DNA of 64,000 nucleotides from Trifolium pratense (GCF_020283565.1 NC_060059.1:17974933-18038932); one strand, 5' to 3'. Positions 42,080 to 55,638 are shown, counted from the first letter of the stretch. Notes: generated by a model not told the origin, from the letters alone. Numbers and translations are program-made.

Positions 42080-44888
42080 TTGTCTTGACTTCTCTTTCCT
42101 GAATAAGTTAGTTTAGTTTATTTTCTGTCGTGTCAGTAATTGCCTCTTCCTGTCAACAGTGGGGACATTGTGTAGTTTAAGTGCGGGGGAGAGGCAAGAG
42201 TCAATAAATTGAGTCTGTTTAGTGTTATTGAGTCAGATTGGCAATTAAAATTTTGAGCTAAGCATTTTCTTGACACATGACAGAGTTTCAAGATTTTAAG
42301 TGAATGTAGCCGTAGGATTGATGAAATTTTTGGGAATTTTTGTTTTGATTCTTGACATGATAGCCTTTGCACCTTTATGCACAAACTGTTGAATACTGTT
42401 GATCCTAGTAATGCCTTGATATGTCTGTAAAATACTCAATCATTAGCCTAAGTTATCTAAAGTATTGACTATGATAAGGGGTTTGATTAGGACTAAGTTT
42501 GGGGGAAAAAACTTGATTACTTGATTGATGGATCATGGCTAGATTTATGACGGGACACTACATCGCTATAAAAAAATGAAAGAAAAAGAAGTTCCTGTGC
42601 CAAATCTGGAGGAACAATAACAAATATGTATGAGGGTTCCTGTGCCTAAAACTGGAGGAACAATGCTGTGTAGGGTGCTCTACTCGGAGTAACAGGTTGG
42701 ACTCATTACAAGTGAGATCCCGTCAGGTGAAAAGGTGGAGTAGTACCTAAAGCATAAATTAAAATGAATTTAAGTAGTGTTCCCTGCGTGCTAAAAATAA
42801 AAAAGCCTGTGAGATCATGAAAAGTTATAGTTTCCCCCCTTGCTGAAATCTGAACCCAAACTCTAAGTTGTAGAAGAGAAAAAGGGTAGCGTAGTATCCT
42901 GATTGAGTAGTTTTGGAGAAGGATCCTGGCATGTCTCTGGTTAGCAGTAGTAGGCAGTACACACACACACGCAAGGTTGTTATTGATAGTTGACATACAA
43001 AAATTATACCAATCTTTGAAATGCAATCCAAGGTTTGAACCTTAAGGTCTGAATGTGCTGTTTTTCGTGTCAATAAAGTGAGTAGCTTAAGATGGTCTTT
43101 GCTATCTACAACATTACATGAGGACAGACAATGATTCAAGTTTGGGGGTGTGATGACTCACTTTATGTGATGTTATTAGTCCTTTATTACTTGGATTATT
43201 GTCTTCCAATATGGTGATCTACTATATGTTTTGAGTCATTTTGATGTATTTTGAGTCTAGTGATGTATTTAGGATTTAAATGTAACTAGTTTAAAGACCC
43301 GTGCATTCGCACGGATCCATTGACTTTAATTTGATATTTAAGTTTATGATTATATTAATGTAGAAAATTTATTTAGAATAAAATATTTAAATTTATTATA
43401 AAATATTGTTAAATATAAGTGAACAGCGGTGCTATTTAGTACGACATGTTTGCATACGGAATTCAACGAATACGCGTGTAAAGAATCTCCCACGTGAAGC
43501 TCCTGTCTTTTATTTGAAAATGAGATAAATTAAAATTAAAAGTTATAGAAAAAACACTACAACCTTTAAAATTATAAAAATTCTGTAACAATAAAAAAAA
43601 AACAAGTTAGAAATTCACCTCGCACACAACCTATAACTACAACAACTTGCAATTCATTGTTATCCACTAACCTAAAATGAAGCAGAACCCTAAATTGAGA
43701 AGTAAGGGAGAAGTGCGTAGGTGGAAGATGTGGGTAGGACACATGATGGTCGAGATGGGTCCACTTGTTCGACAACGATGGCCGTAACATGTTTGATTAA
43801 GCAGTCGTGAACATTGAAAATTGAATTTAGGAAAAAGACTTAGATTTTTTTTTTTGTGTTTACAGATTTTTATTATTATTACGCGTGTTCGTGATTATTC
43901 GTTGAAATTTCAATCATACCATTAAGCATTATCCATAAGTGAAACTATTGTGTTATTTTTTGTAAAACTTATTTACCCAATTTTTTATGTTTCAGTGACA
44001 AATAATGGTCTCGTATATATATTTTTTTATAAAAAATTAGAATCTTTGTTAGGAATATCGAAGGATAATTTAGAAAATTTGATAGTAATTAACTTTATTT
44101 ATAGTATAATATCTTTTACAACTAATTAAGGCTTGTTTGGCCTAGCTTTTTTTAGGTGTAGAAGCTGTTTTAATCATAAAGCTAGAAATAATAGCTTTTT
44201 AACTAAAGTTAAAATTGTTTGGTAAATTTTAATTTTTTTTTATAAAAGCAAAGTTAAAATTTGTTGATTTTTTATTATAATAGTGTTAAAAGATATATTT
44301 GATAATATGTTATAATTTTTCCTAAAATATAGAAACTGTTTTTTTTTTTTAACTGTAACTTCTAGAAATTATTTTTTGGCCTAGCTTCTTACTTTTAAGT
44401 AAAAAGAAGAGGAAAAAAAGCTAGGCCAAACGGACCCTTAATATGGAAACAACCAATCTCCTTTATTTTTGCTAAAAAAAAAACTAATTCACCTTTAGAT
44501 TTTAATTCTTTTAATGACGTGTTATATTTTTGAGCAAAAATAAAGGAGATTAGTTTTCTTTACTTAAATATAGGAGAAGTTGTTTCCATATTAATTTTAG
44601 ATTTTTTTTTTCAATGAGAAAATGTTTTGTGGAGTCGAACCTTACACAACAATCTTAGGTACATCCATTGACAATATGACACCTCATTAAAAAAATCTAA
44701 AATTAATAGCGAAACAACTAATCTCCTATATTTAAGTAAAAAAAATAAAATAATAATCTTGTTTATATTTTCTCAAAAAGATAACAAATCATTAAAAAAA
44801 TTAAAATCTAAAGGAGAATTAGTTTTTTTTTTTAAGCAAAAATAAAGGAGATGGTTGTTTTCATAATAATTAGTTGTAAAATATATAC

Positions 44889-44896
44889 TATAAATA
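44889..44896 (+). promoter_or_regulatory. TATA box of gene copy 4
   Basis: TATAAATA, followed by AAAT instead of AAGT (44900), so the outermost arm base differs from the other copies. Confidence 0.65.
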
Positions 44897-44969
44897 AAAT
44901 CTCTCAATGTTCATGTTCTCTGTTAGTACAGACTAGCAACAAACCACAGCTACACAATCGACGAGAGTG

Positions 44970-45455
44970 ATGGGAGAAGACGAATCTCAACCAAATTGGG
45001 AAGGTAAAGCAACCATCGAGCTACCAAGTATCACTTCACAACAAGTATGGCAAGTTTTACAAGATTTCTGCAACTTACACAAATGGATCCCAATAGACAC
45101 ATGTTACCAACTTGAAGGTATTCAAAATCAACCCGGTCTCATCCGTTACTGTGCTTCAACAATCAAATCTCTTGATTCTGACTCTGAGCCAACAATCAAG
45201 TGGGCAAAAGAGAAACTGTTGAAAATTGATCCAATCAAACGTTGTTTGTCATATGAAATTGTTGATAACAACATGGGATTTAAGTCTTATGTTGCAACAT
45301 TGAAAGTTGGTCCAATCGATGATGATGAAGAAGGTGTTGGATGTGTGATTGAGTGGGGATTTGTTTGTGATCCAGTTGAAGGATGGACATTGCAAGATTT
45401 TAATTCTTATATTGAGTATTGTCTTCAATTCATGGCTAAGAAGATTGAGCGGTAA
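44970..45455 (+). CDS. lachrymatory-factor-synthase-like protein, copy 4
   Basis: 161 residues, with the same protein as copies 1-3, although the flanking DNA of this unit carries visibly more changes. The unchanged protein amid changed flanks is compatible with selection or with gene conversion centred on the gene. Confidence 0.85.
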   Translation: MGEDESQPNWEGKATIELPSITSQQVWQVLQDFCNLHKWIPIDTCYQLEGIQNQPGLIRYCASTIKSLDSDSEPTIKWAKEKLLKIDPIKRCLSYEIVDNNMGFKSYVATLKVGPIDDDEEGVGCVIEWGFVCDPVEGWTLQDFNSYIEYCLQFMAKKIER

Positions 45456-48249
45456 TTGTCTTGACTTCTCTTTCCTGAATAAGTTAGTTTAGTTTATTTT
45501 CTGTCGTGTCAGTAATTGCCTCTTCCTGTCAACGGTGGGGACACTGTGTAGTTTAAGTGCGGGGGAGAGGCAAGAGTCAATAAATTGAGTCTGTTTAGTG
45601 TTATTGAGTCAGATTGGCAATTAAAATTTTGAGCTAAGCATTTTCTTGACACATGACAGAGTTTCAAGATTTTAAGTGAATGTAGCCGTAGGATTGATGA
45701 AATTTTTGGGAATTTTTGTTTTGATTCTTGACATGATAGCCTTTGCACCTTTTTGCACAAACTGTTGAATACTGTTGATCCTAGTAATGCCTTGATATGT
45801 CTGTAAAATACTCAATCATTAGCCTAAGTTATCTAAAGTATTGACTATGATAAGGGGTTTGATTAGGACTAAGTTTGGGGGAAAAACTTGATTACTTGAT
45901 TGATGGATCATGGCTAGATTTATGACGGGACACTACATCGCTATAAAAAAATGAAAGAAAAAGAAGTTCCTGTGCCAAATCTGGAGGAACAATAACAAAT
46001 ATGTATGAGGGTTCCTGTGCCTAAAACTGGAGGAACAATGCTGTGTAGGGTGCTCTACTCGGAGTAACAGGTTGGACTCATTACAAGTGAGATCCCGTCA
46101 GGTGAAAAGGTGGAGTAGTACCTAAAGCATAAATTAAAATGAATTTAAGTAGTGTTCCCTGCGTGCTAAAAATAAAAAAGCCTGTGAGATCATGAAAAGT
46201 TATAGTTTCCCCCCTTGCTGAAATCTGAACCCAAACTCTAAGTTGTAGAAGAGAAAAAGGGTAGCGTAGTATCCTGATTGAGTAGTTTTGGAGAAGGATC
46301 CTGGCATGTCTCTGGTTAGCAGTAGTAGGCAGTACACACACACACGCAAGGTTGTTATTGATAGTTGACATACAAAAATTATACCAATCTTTGAAATGCA
46401 ATCCAAGGTTTGAACCTTAAGGTCTGAATGTGCTGTTTTTCGTGTCAATAAAGTGAGTAGCTTAAGATGGTCTTTGCTATCTACAACATTACATGAGGAC
46501 AGACAATGATTCAAGTTTGGGGGTGTGATGACTCACTTTATGTGATGTTATTAGTCCTTTATTACTTGGATTATTGTCTTCCAATATGGTGATCTACTAT
46601 ATGTTTTGAGTCATTTTGATGTATTTTGAGTCTAGTGATGTATTTAGGATTTAAATGTAACTAGTTTAAAGACCCGTGCATTCGCACGGATCCATTGACT
46701 TTAATTTGATATTTAAGTTTATGATTATATTAATGTAGAAAATTTATTTAGAATAAAATATTTAAATTTATTATAAAATATTGTTAAATATAAGTGAACA
46801 GCGGTGCTATTTAGTACGACATGTTTGCATACGGAATTCAACGAATACGCGTGTAAAGAATCTCCCACGTGAAGCTCCTGTCTTTTATTTGAAAATGAGA
46901 TAAATTAAAATTAAAAGTTATAGAAAAAACACTACAACCTTTAAAATTATAAAAATTCTGTAACAATAAAAAAAAAACAAGTTAGAAATTCACCTCGCAC
47001 ACAACCTATAACTACAACAACTTGCAATTCATTGTTATCCACTAACCTAAAATGAAGCAGAACCCTAAATTGAGAAGTAAGGGAGAAGTGCGTAGGTGGA
47101 AGATGTGGGTAGGACACATGATGGTGGAGATGGGTCCACTTGTTCGACAACGATGGCCGTAACATGTTTGATTAAGCAGTCGTGAACATTGAAAATTGAA
47201 TTTAGGAAAAAGACTTAGATTTTTTTATTTTTTTATTACGCGTGTTCGTGATTATTCGTTGAAATTTCAATCATACCATTAAGCATTATCCATAAGTGAA
47301 ACTATTGTGTTATTTTTTGTAAAACTTATTTACCCAATTTTTTATGTTTCTGTGACAAATAATGGTCTCGTATATATATTTTTTTATAAAAAATTAGAAT
47401 CTTTGTTAGGAATATCGAAGGATAATTTAGAAAATTTGATAGTAATTAACTTTATTTATAGTATAATATCTTTTACAACTAATTAAGGCTTGTTTGGCCT
47501 AGCTTTTTTTAGGTGTAGAAGCTGTTTTAATCATAAAGCTAGAAATAATAGCTTTTTAACTAAAGTTAAAATTGTTTGGTAAATTTTAATTTTTTTTTAT
47601 AAAAGCAAAGTTAAAATTTGTTGATTTTTTATTATAATAGTGTTAAAAGATATATTTGATAATATGTTATAATTTTTCCTAAAATATAGAAACTGTTTTT
47701 TTTTTTTTTAACTGTAACTTCTAGAAATTGTTTTTTGGCCTAGCTTCTTACTTTTAAGTAAAAAGAAGAGGAAAAAAAGCTAGGCCAAACGGACCCTTAA
47801 TATGGAAACAACCAATCTCCTTTATTTTTGCTAAAAAAAATAAACTAATTCACCTTTAGATTTTAATTCTTTTAATGACGTGTTATATTTTTGAGCAAAA
47901 ATAAAGGAGATTAGTTTTCTTTACTTAAATATAGGAGAAGTTGTTTCCATATTAATTTTAGATTTTTTTTTTCAATGAGAAAATGTTAGGTGGAGTCGAA
48001 CCTTACACAACAATCTTAGGTACATCCAATGACAATATGACACCTCATTAAAAAAATCTAAAATTAATAGCGAAACAACTAATCATCTATATTTAAGTAA
48101 AAAAAATAAAATAATAATCTTGTTTATATTTTCTCAAAAAGATAACAAATCATTAAAAAAATTAAAATCTAAAGGAGAATTAGTTTTTTTTTTTTAGCAA
48201 AAATAAAGGAGATGGTTGTTTTCATAATAATTAGTTGTAAAATATATAC

Positions 48250-48257
48250 TATAAATA
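48250..48257 (+). promoter_or_regulatory. TATA box of gene copy 5
   Basis: TATAAATA in the foldback right arm, 81 bases before the ATG. Confidence 0.65.
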
Positions 48258-48330
48258 AAGTCTCTCAATGTTCATGTTCTCTGTTAGTACAGACTAGCAA
48301 CAAACCACAGCTACACAATCGACGAGAGTG

Positions 48331-48816
48331 ATGGGAGAAGACGAATCTCAACCAAATTGGGAAGGTAAAGCAACCATCGAGCTACCAAGTATCACTTCAC
48401 AACAAGTATGGCAAGTTTTACAAGATTTCTGCAACTTACACAAATGGATCCCAATAGACACATGTTACCAACTTGAAGGTATTCAAAATCAACCCGGTCT
48501 CATCCGTTACTGTGCTTCAACAATCAAATCTCTTGATTCTGACTCTGAGCCAACAATCAAGTGGGCAAAAGAGAAACTGTTGAAAATTGATCCAATCAAA
48601 CGTTGTTTGTCATATGAAATTGTTGATAACAACATGGGATTTAAGTCTTATGTTGCAACATTGAAAGTTGGTCCAATCGATGATGATGAAGAAGGTGTTG
48701 GATGTGTGATTGAGTGGGGATTTGTTTGTGATCCAGTTGAAGGATGGACATTGCAAGATTTTAATTCTTATATTGAGTATTGTCTTCAATTCATGGCTAA
48801 GAAGATTGAGCGGTAA
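48331..48816 (+). CDS. lachrymatory-factor-synthase-like protein, copy 5
   Basis: 161 residues, with the same protein as copies 1-4. The solo LTR lies 1.7 kb downstream in the same unit and does not touch the gene. Confidence 0.85.
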   Translation: MGEDESQPNWEGKATIELPSITSQQVWQVLQDFCNLHKWIPIDTCYQLEGIQNQPGLIRYCASTIKSLDSDSEPTIKWAKEKLLKIDPIKRCLSYEIVDNNMGFKSYVATLKVGPIDDDEEGVGCVIEWGFVCDPVEGWTLQDFNSYIEYCLQFMAKKIER

Positions 48817-51367
48817 TTGTCTTGACTTCTCTTTCCTGAATAAGTTAGTTTAGTTTATTTTCTGTCGTGTCAGTAATTGCCTCTTCCTGTCAACAGTGGG
48901 GACACTGTGTAGTTTAAGTGCGGGGGAGAGGCAAGAGTCAATAAATTGAGTCTGTTTAGTGTTATTGAGTCAGATTGGCAATTAAAATTTTGAGCTAAGC
49001 ATTTTCTTGACACATGACAGAGTTTCAAGATTTTAAGTGAATGTAGTCGTAGGATTGATGAAATTTTTGTTTTGATTCTTGACATGATAGCCTTTGCACC
49101 TTTTTGCACAAACTGTTGAATACTGTTGATCCTAGTAATGCCTTGATATGTCTGTAAAATACTCAATCATTAGCCTAAGTTATCTAAAGTATTGACTATG
49201 ATAAGGGGTTTGATTAGGACTAAGTTTGGGGGAAAAACTTGATTACTTGATTGATGGATCATGGCTAGATTTATGACGGGACACTACATCGCTATAAAAA
49301 AATGAAAGAAAAAGAAGTTCCTGTGCCAAATCTGGAGGAACAATAACAAATATGTATGAGGGTTCCTGTGCCTAAAACTGGAGGAACAATGCTGTGTAGG
49401 GTGCTCTACTCGGAGTAACAGGTTGGACTCATTACAAGTGAGATCCCGTCAGGTGAAAAGGTGGAGTAGTGCCTAAAGCATAAATTAAAATGAATTTAAG
49501 TAGTGTTCCCTGCGTGCTAAAAATAAAAAAGCCTGTGAGATCATGAAAAGTTATAGTTTCCCCCCTTGCTGAAATCTGAACCCAAACTCTAAGTTGTAGA
49601 AGAGAAAAAGGGTAGCGTAGTATCCTGATTGAGTAGTTTTGGAGAAGGATCCTGGCATGTCTCTGGTTAGCAGTAGTAGGCAGTACACACACACACGCAA
49701 GGTTGTTATTGATAGTTGACATACAAAAATTATACCAATCTTTGAAATGCAATCCAAGGTTTGAACCTTAAGGTCTGAATGTGCTGTTTTTCGTGTCAAT
49801 AAAGTGAGTAGCTTAAGATGGTCTTTGCTATCTACAACATTACATGAGGACAGACAATGATTCAAGTTTGGGGGTGTGATGACTCACTTTATGTGATGTT
49901 ATTAGTCCTTTATTACTTGGATTATTGTCTTCCAATATGGTGATCTACTATATGTTTTGAGTCATTTTGATGTATTTTGAGTCTAGTGATGTATTTAGGA
50001 TTTAAATGTAACTAGTTTAAAGACGCGTGCATTCGCACGGATCCATTGACTTTAATTTGATATTTAAGTTTATGATTATATTAATGTAGAAAATTTATTT
50101 AGAATAAAATATTGTTAAATATAAGTGAACAGCGGTGCTATTTAGTACGACATGTTTGCATACGGAATTCAACGAATACGCGTGTAAAGAATCTCCCACG
50201 TGAAGCTTCTGTCTTTTATTTGAAAATGAGATAAATTAAAATTAAAAGTTATAGAAAAAACACTACAACCTTTAAAATTATAAAAATTCTGTAACAATAA
50301 AAAAAAAAAAAACAAATTAGAAATTCACCTTGCACACAACCTATAACTACAACAACTTGCAATTCATTGTTATCCACTAACCTAAAATGAAGCAGAACCC
50401 TAAATTGAGAAGTAAGGGAGAAGTGCGTAGGTGGAAGATGTGGGTAGGACACATGATGGTGGAGATGGGTCCACTTGTTCGACAACGATGGCCGTAACAT
50501 GTTTGATTAAGCAGTCGTGAATGTAACACCCAAACCCGTTATTTAATTATCTCTGCCTTTATAAAATCTTTTTCGAAAATACGCAGCGGAAAAATTGAAA
50601 ATCTGATTTATAAAGCGCTGGTTTGAATATCACAAACTTCATTCAAAGATAATACTAATACATTTATCTAGTAAAATATTCGAATGAACTAAAAACAAAA
50701 CCTCGCATCGAACGATGCGTTATTAGTTATACAAAACGGATACTTTTCAAATGAAAGCTTAAGACCAACAGAGTATACTAAGAGGACTACATGCATATAC
50801 ATATAAAAACCCCTTTTTCCTGTGTCTCAATCAGAGCAGAGCTTCACCATTGCACTCGGACGAGGCTAACACATAACCTGTCAACCTGGACCCCCAAAGG
50901 TCCAGCAATTAACACAAAGCAGAGAGTTAGAAAACATAAACATAAATATAAGTGTGAGTAGTATACTACACACTTCACACGCTATCATACATTTCTAACT
51001 CACGCACATACATCGTCAAATACGACTACCAATTAATCATTCATTTACAAACACACCAATCATATAGTTTCACGTCTTCTCGGACACTACCAAAGTGTTC
51101 ATTTTATAGTCATGACGGACTCTACACTTGTTCATTTTATAGTCATGACGGACTCTACTCACATACCAAGTCATGGCAACAATCACAGTATTAAACAATT
51201 AGTAAATACCAAAGCTTAACACATACGGAAAACACATTACAATCCAATCAGATATTGTCACATAACAATTATCAAATACATGTGCATTTACCCTAATGCA
51301 TCTAATGCCAATTATCCAATGTCATGTCATCCCTAGACACGACTAATGCATGTGGTACCAATTTACA

Positions 51368-51475
51368 TTGTTCAGATTTCAGTCATGACGGACTGTTCAG
51401 TTTTCAGTCATGTACGGACTGTTCAGATTATAGTCATGTACGGACTGTTCAGATTATAGTCATGCACGGACTCTA
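51368..51475. repeat. short tandem repeat block unique to the solo LTR
   Basis: Four or so copies of about 27 bp built on GTTCAGATTATAGTCATG and ACGGACT, related to the 33-bp repeat but independently amplified. Confidence 0.8.
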
Positions 51476-52267
51476 CATCTGCAGTTTTACATCATGCAGG
51501 ATAAGCGTCTCACCAATGGTGGACCAAACCAGTTTTACATCATGTTGGATGCTGCTATTCACCCCATTTAAGATGAACCCAGTTTTACATCTTGTTGGAT
51601 GCGTCGGAACTTACCGAACCACTTTATCTCCCTTGGATAAGCTCAATAACAGTTTTATATCATGTAGGATGTGGTTATCATCAACCATCTCTCCCATAAA
51701 GAGGAGTCACACAGTTTTATATCATGTTTGGATATGGGCTCCAGATCTCGGATAACATAATCCCATCTTCGGCCACTTTTCATAAACATAGTCCATTTTC
51801 ATCAATTATTGGAATTCACATGATTCCCATAACACAATTATTCATGAATGCATGATTACTTTTAAACACATCAAATACATGACGCTATCTAGCTCGAAGC
51901 TATTCATTCACTGATGCGGAAACACAATTCCAACATCTAACACATTAGGATAACACAATATCCTATCACTCCAATCATAATTATTCACATGATAATTATC
52001 TGCATAACCATTTTTATACACATAAGGTTTCATTTACACTTATGTCATAAAACACACATCATTTCCTTAACATTGTAAATTAATGCTAAAACATAAACAT
52101 AGTCACTTGAACTACAAGTCATTGCATACGCGTGCGAATCATATAACGATTAACAATAAGCATTAACAACATCAACATGTATCAACAAACATGTAAGGAT
52201 ACCCTTAAACCATGTTACAAGTGCCTAATTGCACTTAAAACAATTATCAAAAAGTTGCTGTCACAGT

Positions 52268-52503
52268 GCTGTTCGCTGAGCGAATCCGTAGCGAACCCGT
52301 AGCGAACACGTAGCGAACACGTAGCAAACACGTAGCGAACACGTTCGCTGTAGCGAACAGGTAGCGAACTACATCAGAGGGTTGCAGGTACATGGCGAAC
52401 AGATAGCGAACCCGTAGCGAACTTATTCGCTAAGCGAATCCGTAGCGAATCCGTAGCGAACTTATTCGCTAAGCGAATCCGTAGCGAATCCGTAGCGAAC
52501 TAC
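52268..52503. repeat. expanded GTAGCGAAC minisatellite
   Basis: About 20 units of GTAGCGAACAC or GTAGCGAATCC with embedded TTCGCTAAGCGAAT palindromes, filling about 235 bp. The homologous site in the related LTRs (18391-18515) is about half as long and less regular. Confidence 0.88.
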
Positions 52504-54367
52504 ACCAGAAATATCTGTTCTTGAGTTTTCTAAGGCGGTTTAACATTGAATCAACTCAAAAATTCATCCAAACATGTTATAAATTCATATAAACAGCCAT
52601 TCCAAACATATATGGTATCAAGGAACATTAATCATCCCTTCCAAACATCCAAATACCTCTAATAATCAAAATCATGGCAATTTCTTGGGTTTTAAGCAAG
52701 TTTAACAAAACATGCAAATCATTGATCAAACATCTACATATACCCACTTTCAACTTCCCAAAGTTGTTTACCTCATCTATCATGAGTTCACTACACATGT
52801 TAGGATCAAAAGAATCCAATTTCCATTAAGAAAATCACCCACAAAACCCACAAGAAAATAGAGTGGAAAGAGTTTGGGAATGGAGGAATCGACATCCTCC
52901 CCTCTTTCGAATCACTCACGAATATGTAATCTAACTCTCGTACCTTAGCTCGACGAATCCACAAGCTTGCTCTTCTCTTTCTCCCCCATGAGCTCCTTGC
53001 CCTAGCTAAGCTCTTCAACTTCTCAAGAATTGCAACTTATGAGACTATTCATGGTTGACTTGGCTACTTATAGCTCTCTCTCTATTCTCATGGATCAAAG
53101 CCCACTTGGCTTAGGCCCAATGCCTATTCTACGCCCAAAGGCCCAAACAACATAACTTCTCGCTCATTAACTTACGTTCTCGCTAAATGATTATCTGCCG
53201 CTTAATAATTTAATTATAAATCACGCCCTCGCGTAATAAAATAATTAAATAACGAATACTAAATTTTGGGTCGTTACAGTGAACATTGAAAATTGAATTT
53301 AGGAAAAAGACTTAGATTTTTTTTTTTTTTTGTGTTTACAGATTTTTATTATTATTACGCGTGTTTGTGATTATTCGTTGAAATTTCAATCATACCATTA
53401 AGCATTATCCATAAGTGAAACTATTGTGTTATTTTTTGTAAAACTTATTTACCCAATTTTTTATGTTTCTGTGACAAATAATGGTCTCGTATATATATTT
53501 TTTTATAAAAAATTAGAATCTTTGTTAGGAATATCGAAGGATAATTTAGAAAATTTGATAGTAATTAACTTTATTTATAGTATAATATCTTTTACAACTA
53601 ATTAAGGCTTGTTTGGCCTAGCTTTTTTTAGGTGTAGAAGCTGTTTTAATCATAAAGCTAGAAATAATAGCTTTTTAACTAAAGTTAAAATTGTTTGGTA
53701 AATTTTAATTGTTTTTTATAAAAGCAAAGTTAAAATTTGTTGATTTTTTATTATAATAGTGTTAAAAGATATATTTGATAATATGTTATAATTTTTCCTA
53801 AAATATAGAAACTGTTTTTTTTTTTTAACTGTAACTTCTAGAAATTGTTTTTTGGCCTAGCTTCTTACTTTTAAGTAAAAAGAAGAGGAAAAAAAGCTAG
53901 GCCAAACGGACCCTTAATATGGAAACAACCAATCTCCTTTATTTTTGCTAAAAAACAAAAACTAATTCACCTTTAGATTTTAATTCTTTTAATGACGTGT
54001 TATATTTTTGAGCAAAAATAAAGGAGATTAGTTTTCTTTACTTAAATATAGGAGAAGTTGTTTCCATATTAATTTTAGATTTTTTTTTTTCAATGAAAAA
54101 ATGTTAGGTGGAGTCGAACCTTACACAACAATCTTAGGTACATCCAATGACAATATGACACCTCATTAAAAAAATCTAAAATTAATAGCGAAACAACCAA
54201 TCTCCTATATTTAAGTAAAAAAAATAAAATAATAATCTTGTTTATATTTTCTCAAAAAGATAACATATCATTAAAAAAATTAAAATCTAAAGGAGAATTA
54301 GTTTTTTTTTTTTAGCAAAAATAAAGGAGATGGTTGTTTTCATAATAATTAGTTGTAAAATATATAC

Positions 54368-54375
54368 TATAAATA
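54368..54375 (+). promoter_or_regulatory. TATA box of gene copy 6
   Basis: TATAAATA in the foldback right arm, 81 bases before the ATG. Confidence 0.65.
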
Positions 54376-54448
54376 AAGTCTCTCAATGTTCATGTTCTCT
54401 GTTAGTACAGACTAGCAACAAACCACAGCTACACAATCGACGAGAGTG

Positions 54449-54934
54449 ATGGGAGAAGACGAATCTCAACCAAATTGGGAAGGTAAAGCAACCATCGAGC
54501 TACCCAGTATCACTTCACAACAAGTATGGCAAGTTTTACAAGATTTCTGCAACTTACACAAATGGATCCCAATAGACACATGTTACCAACTTGAAGGTAT
54601 TCAAAATCAACCCGGTCTCATCCGTTACTGTGCTTCAACAATCAAATCTCTTGATTCTGACTCTAAGCCAACAATCAAGTGGGCAAAAGAGAAACTGTTG
54701 AAAATTGATCCAATCAAACGTTGTTTGTCATATGAAATTGTTGATAACAACATGGGATTTAAGTCTTATGTTGCAACATTGAAAGTTGGTCCAATCGATG
54801 ATGATGAAGAAGGTGTTGGATGTGTGATTGAGTGGGGATTTGTTTGTGATCCAGTTGAAGGATGGACATTGCAAGATTTTAATTCTTATATTGAGTATTG
54901 TCTTCAATTCATGGCTAAGAAGATTGAGCGGTAA
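54449..54934 (+). CDS. lachrymatory-factor-synthase-like protein, copy 6 (E73K)
   Basis: 161 residues with one replacement relative to the other five, Glu73 to Lys (GAG to AAG near 54665), in the acidic loop SLDSDSEPT between two strands, and one silent change at Pro19 (near 54505). The loop is probably surface-exposed and not part of the pocket, so activity is likely kept. It is the only copy with a coding difference and sits at the array edge, where homogenisation is expected to be weakest. Confidence 0.85.
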   Translation: MGEDESQPNWEGKATIELPSITSQQVWQVLQDFCNLHKWIPIDTCYQLEGIQNQPGLIRYCASTIKSLDSDSKPTIKWAKEKLLKIDPIKRCLSYEIVDNNMGFKSYVATLKVGPIDDDEEGVGCVIEWGFVCDPVEGWTLQDFNSYIEYCLQFMAKKIER

Positions 54935-55638
54935 TTGTCTTGACTTCTCTTTCCTGAATAAGTTAGTTTAGTTTATTTTCTGTCGTGTCAGTAATTGCCT
55001 CTTCCTGTCAACAGTGGGGACACTGTGTAGTTTAAGTGCGGGGGAGAGGCAAGAGTCAATAAATTGAGTCTGTTTAGTGTTATTGAGTCAGATTGGCAAT
55101 TAAAATTTTGAGCTAAGCATTTTCTTGACACATGACAGAGTTTCAAGATTTTAAGTGAATGTAGCCGTAGGATTGATGAAATTTTTGGGAATTTTTGTTT
55201 TGATTCTTGACATGATAGCCTTTGCACCTTTATGCACAAACTGTTGAATACTGTTGATCCTAGTAATGCCTTGATATGTCTGTAAAATACTCAATCATTA
55301 GCCTAAGTTATCTAAAGTATTGACTATGATAAGGGGTTTGATTAGGACTAAGTTTGGGGGAAAAAACTTGGTTACTTGATTGATGGATCATGGCTAGATT
55401 TATGACGGGACACTACATCGCTATAAAAAAAATGAAAGAAAAAGAAGTTCCTGTGCCAAATCTGGAGGAACAATAACAAATATATATGAGGGTTCCTGTG
55501 CCTAAAACTGGAGGAACAATGCTGTGTAGGGTGCTCTACTCGGAGTAACAGGTTGGACTCATTACAAGTGAGATCCCGTCAAGTGATAATGATGCAACAT
55601 TGAAAGTTGGTCCAATCGATGATGATGAAGAAGCTGCT

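Larger units (their letters stand above)
40674..44053 (+). repeat. array unit 3 (3380 bp)
   Basis: Foldback 40712-41524, gene 41594-42079, Athila-derived region from about 42159 with LTR start at 43151, Helitron-like segment 43286-44053. It shares GACATTG with unit 2. In the Helitron part it shares CTCCTGTCTT with unit 4 (near 43500) and has a shorter T-run, so it looks like a mosaic of its neighbours. Confidence 0.95.
44054..47410 (+). repeat. array unit 4 (3357 bp)
   Basis: Foldback 44092-44900, gene 44970-45455, Athila-derived region from about 45535 with LTR start at about 46527, Helitron-like segment 46661-47410. It is shorter through A/T-run changes and loss of about 20 bases near 47220. 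It carries private changes such as TTTTGTGGAG near 44625. Confidence 0.95.
50522..53278 (-). repeat. solo LTR of the defective gypsy family, in the Helitron part of unit 5
   Basis: 2757 bp from TGTAACACCC to CGTTACA with 5-bp duplications gtgaa (50517-50521 and 53279-53283). It is close to the LTRs at 16622-19317 and 22465-25127. It has two 33-bp repeats, an extra GTTCAG/AGTCATG repeat block (51368-51475) and a much larger GCGAAC cluster. It arose by LTR-LTR recombination of a full element. Confidence 0.93.
47411..53529 (+). repeat. array unit 5, split by a solo LTR
   Basis: Foldback 47449-48261, gene 48331-48816, Athila-derived region from about 48896 with LTR start at about 49878, Helitron-like segment from 50012. 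It is interrupted at 50522 by a 2757-bp solo LTR and resumes at 53279. Without the insert and one target copy it is about 3357 bp. It has private deletions near 49065 (GGGAATTTTT lost) and near 50108. Confidence 0.93.
53530..55588 (+). repeat. array unit 6, truncated
   Basis: Foldback 53568-54379, gene 54449-54934, Athila-derived region from about 55014. It breaks off inside the structured-RNA block after GATCCCGTCA (55574-55580) and is joined to a fragment of the gene. The Athila LTR start and Helitron segment are missing. Confidence 0.9.

Noticed and set aside
33904..53529. Array as an assembly artefact
   Set aside because: Not excluded, but units carry private substitutions and indels, unit 5 holds a solo LTR with its own target duplication and copy 6 has E73K, which simple duplication by an assembler would not create.
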